Origin: Ruminococcus sp. AF41-9
GTDB taxonomy: Bacteria > Bacillota > Clostridia > Lachnospirales > Lachnospiraceae
Length of the DNA: 61,879 bases
Reading direction: 5' to 3'
NCBI RefSeq assembly: GCF_003477525.1
Contig: NZ_QUDO01000023.1
Coordinates: 1-61,879 of the forward strand
Shown: piece after piece, positions 56,469 to 61,879 of the stretch
Layout of the letters: each line of letters opens with the position of its first letter
Position numbering within the stretch: the stretch's first letter is position 1
Program-made: the position numbers and the translations under genes
Notes under the pieces: model-generated
What the model was told of the DNA's origin: nothing
Database searches by the model: none
What the model saw: the letters and a program-made list of their open reading frames with translations, nothing else

Positions 56469-56903
56469 ATGATTATAGAGACAAATACACCACAGGAAAC
56501 ATATGCTGTGGGAAAAAAGATCGGAGAGAACGCAAAACCAGGTCAGATCTATACCCTGACAGGTGATCTGGGAGTAGGGAAAACCGTATTTACACAGGGG
56601 GTTGCGGCAGGACTGAACATTACAGAACCTATCAACAGTCCTACCTTTACGATCATTCAGGAATATGAAAGCGGACGCCTTCCACTGTATCATTTTGATG
56701 TTTACCGCATCGGGGATATCGAGGAAATGGAAGAAATCGGATATGATGATTACTTTTTCGGACAGGGAATCTGCCTGATCGAATGGGCAAATCTTATAGA
56801 AGAAATCCTTCCGGAGAATCTGATCAAAGTGACCATAGAGAAAGAGCTGGAGAAAGGTTTCGACTACAGAAAGATCACGATAACCGGTCTGGAAGAAATC
56901 TGA
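56469..56903 (+). CDS. tsaE: tRNA t6A biosynthesis ATPase TsaE
   Basis: 144 residues with Walker A GDLGVGKTVF, the SPTFTIIQEY switch and HFDVYRI, then CLIEWANLI. TsaE binds the TsaB-TsaD complex and hydrolyses ATP to keep N6-threonylcarbamoyladenosine synthesis cycling. Start 56469 follows AAAGGTGG. It heads the tsaE-tsaB-rimI cluster. Confidence 0.95.
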   Translation: MIIETNTPQETYAVGKKIGENAKPGQIYTLTGDLGVGKTVFTQGVAAGLNITEPINSPTFTIIQEYESGRLPLYHFDVYRIGDIEEMEEIGYDDYFFGQGICLIEWANLIEEILPENLIKVTIEKELEKGFDYRKITITGLEEI

Positions 56904-56977
56904 TAACGATAAGTGACAGGCAAAGGGAAAAGAGACTAAGCAGGACTGTCTGGTAATGGGACAGTCAGGAGGTAGAA

Positions 56978-57706
56978 ATGAAAATTTTAGCTTTGGACAG
57001 CTCAGGGATTGTAGCATCTGTAGCAGTTGTGGAAGATGATACATTACTGGCTGAATATACAGTAAATTATAAGAAAACACATTCTCAGACATTACTTCCG
57101 ATGCTGGATGAGATTGTGAAAATGACAGAACTGGATCTGGAATCCATAGATGCCATTGCTGTGGCAGCAGGACCGGGGTCTTTTACAGGACTTCGTATCG
57201 GTTCAGCGACAGCGAAGGGACTGGGACTTGCCCTGAAGAAACCACTGGTGGCAGTACCTACCGTGGATGCACTGGCTTATAATCTCTATGATGCACAGGG
57301 ACTGATCTGCCCGATCATGGATGCGAGAAGAAGCCAGGTTTATACCGGAGTTTACAGATTTGAGAATCATCAGCTTGTGACACTGAAAAAACAGTGGGCG
57401 GCACCGGTTGATGAACTGCTGGAAGAACTGAATCAGAGAGGAGAGACAGTGACTTTCCTCGGAGACGGGGTACCTGTATTTCGTGAAAAGATTGCTCAGA
57501 AACTGGAAGTGCCATATTCTTTTGCACCGGCTCATGTCAATAAACAGAGAGCTGCGGCAGTGGCAGCGCTGGGCAGCATTTACTATAAAGAAGGACGCAC
57601 AGAGACCGCAGCAGAGCATGTACCGGAGTATCTTCGCGTTTCCCAGGCTGAGAGAGAACGCGCAGAGCGGGAAAAGGCACAGAAACAGGAAGGTGCCACA
57701 GTATGA
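56978..57706 (+). CDS. tsaB: tRNA t6A biosynthesis protein TsaB
   Basis: 242 residues of the ASKHA fold: LALDSSGIVASVAVV, HSQTLLPMLDEI, and AVAAGPGSFTGLRIGSATAKGL. It lacks the metal His pair of TsaD and acts as its scaffold. GGAGG precedes the ATG. The end overlaps the rimI start by four bases. Confidence 0.95.
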   Translation: MKILALDSSGIVASVAVVEDDTLLAEYTVNYKKTHSQTLLPMLDEIVKMTELDLESIDAIAVAAGPGSFTGLRIGSATAKGLGLALKKPLVAVPTVDALAYNLYDAQGLICPIMDARRSQVYTGVYRFENHQLVTLKKQWAAPVDELLEELNQRGETVTFLGDGVPVFREKIAQKLEVPYSFAPAHVNKQRAAAVAALGSIYYKEGRTETAAEHVPEYLRVSQAERERAEREKAQKQEGATV

Positions 57707-58149
57707 TTCTGCGAGAAATGCTTGTAGATGACCTGGATCAGGTAATGGAGATCGAACAGGATCTTTTTCATGTTCCGTGGACAAAAGAGGGATTTTTCAC
57801 TTTTCTGACCAGAGACGATGCCATGTTTCTGGTTGTGGAAGAAAAAGAGAAAATTCTGGGATACTGTGGACTTCTTATGGTTCTGGATGAAGGAGATATC
57901 ACAAATGTGGCAGTGCGCCGTGACAGACAGAAGGAAGGCATCGGAAACTTTCTGATGCAGAGTCTTATCCGTCTGGCTGAGGAACGAGGTGTGACTACGA
58001 TCCATCTGGAAGTCCGTGTGGGAAATGATACTGCAATCCGTCTTTATGAACGGATGGGATTTACCAGAGACGGAATCCGAAAGGCATATTACAGCGATCC
58101 GTCCGAGGATGCGCTTCTTATGACCAGATATCCGTCCGGAACTGTGTAA
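57703..58149 (+). CDS. rimI: Ribosomal-protein-alanine N-acetyltransferase RimI
   Basis: 148 residues of the GNAT fold. VAVRRDRQKEGIGNFLMQSLI holds the acetyl-CoA pyrophosphate loop (R/Q-x-x-G-I-G). HLEVRVGNDTAIRLYERMGF is the typical RimI C-terminal segment. It acetylates the N-terminus of S18 in E. coli. Its place between tsaB and tsaD is common in Firmicutes. The start ATGATT overlaps the tsaB stop. Confidence 0.92.
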   Translation: MILREMLVDDLDQVMEIEQDLFHVPWTKEGFFTFLTRDDAMFLVVEEKEKILGYCGLLMVLDEGDITNVAVRRDRQKEGIGNFLMQSLIRLAEERGVTTIHLEVRVGNDTAIRLYERMGFTRDGIRKAYYSDPSEDALLMTRYPSGTV

Positions 58150-58287
58150 TCTGGACGGGCTTTCTGCAAATACTTATTTTTCCGGAAGAGCTGGCAGCAT
58201 TGATCCGGCACACCGGAAACAGGATACCGGTAAGCAGGTATCAGATGTATCAGCAATGTAACAATATTTAGAAAACAGAGGGAATAT

Positions 58288-59198
58288 ATGTTAGATGTAT
58301 GTTTAGTTGGAACCGGAGGAATGATGCCGCTTCCAAGAAGATGGCTGACTGCCTGATGACAAGATATAACGGAAGCAGTCTGCTCATTGACTGTGGAGAG
58401 GGTACTCAGGTGGCAATTAAAGAAAAAGGATGGAGTTTCAAGCCGATTGATGTGATCTGTTTTACCCATTATCATGGTGACCATATCAGCGGACTTCCGG
58501 GACTTCTTCTTACCATGGGAAATGCAGACCGTACAGAACCACTGACTCTGGTGGGTCCGAAAGGTCTGGAGCGAGTGGTAAATGCGCTTCGCGTGATTGC
58601 ACCGGAGCTTCCTTTTGAGATTAAATTTATAGAAATCACACAGCCGGAGCAGGTGATCGAACTGAATGGTTACCGTATTACGGCTTTTAAAGTTAACCAT
58701 AACGTACTGTGCTATGGATATACACTGGAGATCCTGCGTCAGGGCAAATTTTCAGCAGAGAGAGCGAAAGAGCAGGAAATTCCGCTGAAATACTGGAATT
58801 CTCTTCAGAAAGGAAATGTGATTGAGGCAGACGGCGTTACCTATACACCGGAAATGGTGCTGGGACCGGCCCGAAAAGGGATTAAACTGACCTATACCAC
58901 AGATACCAGACCAACAGAGTCTATTCTCAGGAATGCAAAAGATTCAGATCTTTTTATCTGCGAAGGGATGTACGGAGAAGATGACAAGGCTGACAAAGCC
59001 AGAGGATATAAGCACATGACTTTCCGTGAGGCAGCAGTTCTGGCAAGAGATGCACAGGTTCAGGAAATGTGGCTGACACATTACAGCCCGTCTCTGGTCA
59101 GACCGGATGAATTTATGGATAAAGTCCGCGAAATTTTCCCGAACGCATATCCTGGCAAAGACGGCAAGAGCGTGGAACTGAATTTCGAGGAGGAATAG
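58288..59198 (+). CDS. rnz: Ribonuclease Z, frameshifted near the N-terminus
   Basis: About 303 residues. The start reads [22 protein letters not shown] and then meets TGA at 58354. Restoring one C in the CC run (GCCCTG expected) joins it to [21 protein letters not shown] in the next frame. The metallo-beta-lactamase motif is [16 protein letters not shown]. Later metal ligands are in [20 protein letters not shown] and [14 protein letters not shown] WLTHYSP. It trims tRNA 3' ends. GAGGG precedes ATG 58288. Both tRNAs in this window lack an encoded CCA, as expected for RNase Z substrates. A sequence error is the likely cause of the break. Confidence 0.9.
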
Positions 59199-59202
59199 AA
59201 TA

Positions 59203-60222
59203 ATGAAAGATACATTAATTCTTGCAATCGAGAGTTCCTGTGATGAGACAGCAGCATCTGTCGTAAAAAACGGCAGAACGATTCTGTCCAATGTTATTTC
59301 TTCACAGATAGCTCTCCATACTTTATACGGAGGAGTAGTTCCGGAAATTGCTTCCCGTAAACATATTGAAAAAATCAATCAGGTGATCGAACAGGCTCTG
59401 TCTGATGCAGGAGTGACGCTGGACGATCTGGATGCGATCGGAGTCACCTACGGTCCCGGACTGGTAGGTGCGCTTTTAGTGGGGGTTGCGGAAGCCAAAG
59501 CCATTGCCTACGCAAAGAAACTTCCACTGGTAGGAGTGCATCATATTGAAGGTCATGTATCAGCAAACTATATTGAACATCCGGATCTGGAACCGCCATT
59601 TCTCTGCCTGATCGTATCAGGCGGACATACTCACCTTGTGATCGTAAAAGATTACGGGGAATTTGAAATCCTCGGACGTACCCGTGATGATGCGGCAGGA
59701 GAGGCTTTTGACAAGGTGGCAAGAGCGATTGGTCTGGGATATCCGGGAGGACCGAAGGTAGACAAACTTTCCAAAGAAGGAAATCCGAATGCCATTGAGT
59801 TTCCAAGGGCAAAAATCGGTGACTGCCCGTATGATTTCAGCTTCAGTGGGGTAAAATCAGCAGTATTGAATTACCTGAACCATGCGCAGATGACCGGAGA
59901 GGAAGTGAACCGTGCAGATCTGGCAGCATCTTTCCAGAAAGCGGTTGTAGATGTACTGGTAGAGCATACCATGCTCGCTGCCAAAGATTATGGAATGACA
60001 AAAGTAGCTATTGCCGGAGGCGTAGCTTCCAATGGGACTTTAAGAGCGGCAATGGAAGAAGCCTGCAAAAAGAACAATTACAGCTTCTACCGTCCGTCTC
60101 CGATTTTCTGTACCGATAATGCGGCAATGATCGGAGTAGCGGCTTATTATGAATATATTAAAGGAACACGCCATGGATGGGATCTGAATGCAGTTCCGAA
60201 TCTGAAACTGGGAGAACGTTAA
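59203..60222 (+). CDS. tsaD: tRNA N6-adenosine threonylcarbamoyltransferase TsaD
   Basis: 339 residues. [15 protein letters not shown] opens the ASKHA fold. The metal-binding motif is GVHHIEGH, and the catalytic segment is [11 protein letters not shown]. The C-terminal domain has [11 protein letters not shown] and CTDNAAMIG. It transfers the threonylcarbamoyl group to A37 of ANN-decoding tRNAs. GAGGAGG precedes the ATG. It follows rnz by four bases and is followed by ispD after one. Confidence 0.97.
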   Translation: MKDTLILAIESSCDETAASVVKNGRTILSNVISSQIALHTLYGGVVPEIASRKHIEKINQVIEQALSDAGVTLDDLDAIGVTYGPGLVGALLVGVAEAKAIAYAKKLPLVGVHHIEGHVSANYIEHPDLEPPFLCLIVSGGHTHLVIVKDYGEFEILGRTRDDAAGEAFDKVARAIGLGYPGGPKVDKLSKEGNPNAIEFPRAKIGDCPYDFSFSGVKSAVLNYLNHAQMTGEEVNRADLAASFQKAVVDVLVEHTMLAAKDYGMTKVAIAGGVASNGTLRAAMEEACKKNNYSFYRPSPIFCTDNAAMIGVAAYYEYIKGTRHGWDLNAVPNLKLGER

Positions 60223-60223
60223 G

Positions 60224-60934
60224 ATGGCAGGAAAAAATACAGCCATTGTCCTGGCAGCAGGACAGGGGAAAAGAATGCACAGCAAAATACAGAAACAGTT
60301 TCTGGAAATACAGGGGCATCCGGTCCTGTATTATTCCCTGCGCTGTTTTCAGGACAGCCCGCTGATCCATGAGATTATCCTTGTGACAGGGGAAGAATCT
60401 GTCTCTTACTGTAAAGAGGAAATTGTAAAAAAATATGGTTTCACAAAAGTAACAGCCGTAATTCCAGGTGGAAAGGAACGTTACGATTCCGTTTATGCAG
60501 GACTGTGTGCCTGTGAGGAGTGTGAATATGTACTAATCCATGACGGAGCCAGACCATTTATTACAGAAGAAATACTGGAACGCGGACTACATAAGGCAAA
60601 AGAAACCGGAGCCTGCGTGATCGGCATGCCTTCCAAAGATACGATCAAACTTGCGGATGAAGATGGATTCGTAAAAGAAACACCGGACAGAAAATCTGCG
60701 TGGATCATCCAGACCCCTCAGATTTTTTCTTATTCACTGATCCGGAATGCTCATGAGAGTATCCGCCGGAAGGATATGAGCAGTATAACAGATGATGCTA
60801 TGGTAGTAGAGCAGGAAACTGGTGTGAAAGTTGCGCTGGCAGAAGGCTCTTATCAGAATATAAAGATCACAACGCCGGAGGATCTTCTCATCGCAGAAGC
60901 ATTTCTGAATCTGCGGGAAGTCTCAGGAGAGTGA
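60224..60934 (+). CDS. ispD: 2-C-methyl-D-erythritol 4-phosphate cytidylyltransferase
   Basis: 236 residues. The CTP-binding signature is IVLAAGQGKRMHSKIQKQFLEI, then VIPGGKERYDSVYAGL and VLIHDGARPFI. It converts MEP and CTP to CDP-ME in non-mevalonate isoprenoid synthesis. The start lies one base past the tsaD stop, so it is coupled to the t6A cluster. A terminator follows. Confidence 0.95.
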   Translation: MAGKNTAIVLAAGQGKRMHSKIQKQFLEIQGHPVLYYSLRCFQDSPLIHEIILVTGEESVSYCKEEIVKKYGFTKVTAVIPGGKERYDSVYAGLCACEECEYVLIHDGARPFITEEILERGLHKAKETGACVIGMPSKDTIKLADEDGFVKETPDRKSAWIIQTPQIFSYSLIRNAHESIRRKDMSSITDDAMVVEQETGVKVALAEGSYQNIKITTPEDLLIAEAFLNLREVSGE

Positions 60935-60957
60935 GCTGGAAAAGCAATCTTCAGAAA

Positions 60958-61007
60958 AAACAGGTCTGTTTTGTGGAGTGAAAAGCAGACCTGTTTCCTG
61001 TATTTTT
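60958..61007 (+). terminator. Terminator after ispD
   Basis: AAACAGGTCTG and CAGACCTGTTT form an 11-base stem; TCCTGTATTTTT follows. Confidence 0.8.
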
Positions 61008-61069
61008 AAGGCTTTTTGGCGCTTTCAGGGTGAATTATAATAAAAGATGAAAAAAATGTAAAAAAGTTG

Positions 61070-61098
61070 TTGACATCCAGAAACTTTGGTGCTAGAAT
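61070..61098 (+). promoter_or_regulatory. Promoter of the first tRNA-Ser
   Basis: TTGACA (61070-61075) and TAGAAT (61093-61098), spacing 17, about 50 bases before the tRNA. Confidence 0.75.
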
Positions 61099-61149
61099 AT
61101 CACTTGCGCTGACAGAGAAACGAAAGATAAGCGTGAGGCAATTATATAT

Positions 61150-61235
61150 GGAGAGATATCGAAGTGGTCATAACGAGGCGGTCTTGAAAACCGTTTGTCC
61201 GCAAGGGCGCGTGGGTTCGAATCCCACTCTCTCCG
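61150..61235 (+). tRNA. tRNA-Ser (UGA)
   Basis: 86 bases. GGAGAGA pairs with TCTCTCC in the acceptor stem. The anticodon loop CTTGAAA gives anticodon TGA. A long variable arm (TTTGTCCGCAAGGGCG) marks a class II tRNA, and GGTTCGAATCC is the T arm. CCA is not encoded. Confidence 0.95.
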
Positions 61236-61282
61236 TTAGTCAGGCAGCTGAAAAAAGTTTTTGAAAAAACTTAAAAAAGTAC

Positions 61283-61312
61283 TTGACAAACAACAAAGTG
61301 ATAAGATATAAT
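61283..61312 (+). promoter_or_regulatory. Promoter of the second tRNA-Ser
   Basis: TTGACA (61283-61288) and TATAAT (61307-61312), spacing 18. Confidence 0.75.
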
Positions 61313-61408
61313 ACACAAGGCTTTTCAAGTGAGAAAAGTTAAAACTTCAAAAAGAACACGAAAGTGTGAAAAGAGTCATTTGCAAGAATGACGAATCTAG
61401 GACAATTT

Positions 61409-61498
61409 GGAGAAGTACCCAAGCTGGCCGAAGGGGCTCCCCTGGAAAGGGAGTAGGTCGTTAATAGCGGCGCGAGGGTTCAAATCCCTCCTTCTCCG
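61409..61498 (+). tRNA. tRNA-Ser (GGA)
   Basis: 90 bases. GGAGAAG pairs with CTTCTCC. The anticodon stem CTCCC/GGGAG holds loop CTGGAAA, anticodon GGA. The long variable arm (GGTCGTTAATAGCGGC) and GGTTCAAATCC T arm fit a class II serine tRNA. CCA is not encoded. Confidence 0.95.
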
Positions 61499-61528
61499 TT
61501 TCTTTCGAAAAAAGAAAGAAAAAAGTTC

Positions 61529-61557
61529 TTGACAGAGTGAAAGAGCTGTGATAAACT
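61529..61557 (+). promoter_or_regulatory. rRNA operon promoter P1
   Basis: TTGACA (61529-61534) and TAAACT (61552-61557), spacing 17, preceded by an A-rich stretch that could act as an UP element. Confidence 0.7.
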
Positions 61558-61619
61558 CGAAAAGCTGTTGAAAAGAACAAAATGTTGAAAATAAAGTTTG
61601 AAAAACTTGAAAAAAGTTC

Positions 61620-61648
61620 TTGACAAGCTAAAAATAACATGATAAAAT
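61620..61648 (+). promoter_or_regulatory. rRNA operon promoter P2
   Basis: TTGACA (61620-61625) and TAAAAT (61643-61648), spacing 17, again after an A-rich stretch. About 160 bases of leader separate it from the 16S start; no separate gene is seen in 61499-61807. Confidence 0.75.
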
Positions 61649-61807
61649 AAACAAGCTGTCGCAAGACAGACAACCTTGATAACTAAACAGTGAAACACAT
61701 ACGATTCTCGAAAATTCTTTACATTTTTAAGAACGGTTGAAGAAACCAAAAACAGTAAAAACGAGAGATAACTAAGCTAGTTGGTTGTCTTGAGTGAATC
61801 AAACATT

Positions 61808-61879
<72 letters not shown>

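Noticed and set aside
56376..57092. N-terminal extension of ppiB to a 411-residue protein
   Set aside because: The extra sequence is antisense to tsaE and the start of tsaB and resembles no protein; a good start exists at 56375.

Overview
The window looks like a chromosomal segment from a gut Lachnospiraceae member, probably Blautia or a close relative. The evidence is moderate-GC clostridial codon use, AGGAGG ribosome binding sites, the Firmicutes gene orders tig-clpP-clpX-lon-engB, ecfA1-ecfA2-ecfT-truA-rplM-rpsI and uvrC-hprK-glk, and the first 72 bases of a 16S rRNA gene at the right edge whose opening fits that group. There is no transposase, integrase, phage module or CRISPR array. It reads as core genome with a few accessory transport and sugar loci.

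Layout. 1-3.1 kb: two fold-back palindromes, a CYTH triphosphatase (minus strand), an M20 amidohydrolase and a DJ-1 family protein. 3.2-10 kb: protein quality control (tig, clpP, clpX, lon) and the ribosome-assembly GTPase engB. 10-14.6 kb: the energising half of an ECF vitamin transporter, then truA, rplM and rpsI. 14.7-19.6 kb: a sodium symporter with an operator-like promoter, a decayed oxidoreductase fragment, a patatin lipase, and a YtrA-type regulator with its ABC transporter. 19.6-23.6 kb: a cobalamin riboswitch plus terminator controlling btuFCD-like genes, then a CGGC-domain protein. 23.8-27.1 kb: a TetM-like translation GTPase fused to a Rae1/YacP-type NYN nuclease, followed by greA. 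27.2-31.4 kb: a sodium/phosphate symporter with a PhoB/PhoR-like pair. 31.4-41.2 kb: a long fold-back element and a sugar locus (two solute-binding proteins, an AraC regulator, two permeases, a sugar nucleotidyltransferase, an N-acetylhexosamine 1-kinase-like kinase, galE). 41.4-45.6 kb: omega-amidase-like hydrolase, a solute-binding-protein remnant, a glycerophosphodiesterase, a small membrane protein and a DUF1846 protein. 45.8-55 kb: ftsH, uvrC, hprK, a ROK glucokinase and a class A penicillin-binding protein with a repetitive Gly/Asp/Asn tail. 55-61 kb: yigZ, ppiB, and the t6A cluster tsaE-tsaB-rimI-rnz-tsaD with ispD. 61-61.9 kb: two tRNA-Ser genes between serial strong promoters leading into an rRNA operon.

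How genes work together. The sugar locus resembles the bifidobacterial lacto-N-biose/galacto-N-biose pathway (import, anomeric kinase, nucleotidyltransferase, epimerase), but no phosphorylase gene lies in it. The phosphate group has a candidate Pho box. B12 uptake is under riboswitch control. The TetM-like/Rae1 fusion combines an A-site-entering GTPase with a nuclease whose B. subtilis homologue cuts mRNA in the ribosomal A site. It is the most unusual protein here.

Caveat. Six genes (ecfA1, ecfT, both complete sugar-binding proteins, yigZ, rnz) each carry an apparent one-base deletion, mostly explicable in a short homopolymer. Several are conserved housekeeping genes, so sequencing or assembly error is likelier than real inactivation. 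A family of short intergenic repeats related to AAGTAGCGAAGCGGAT recurs through the window.
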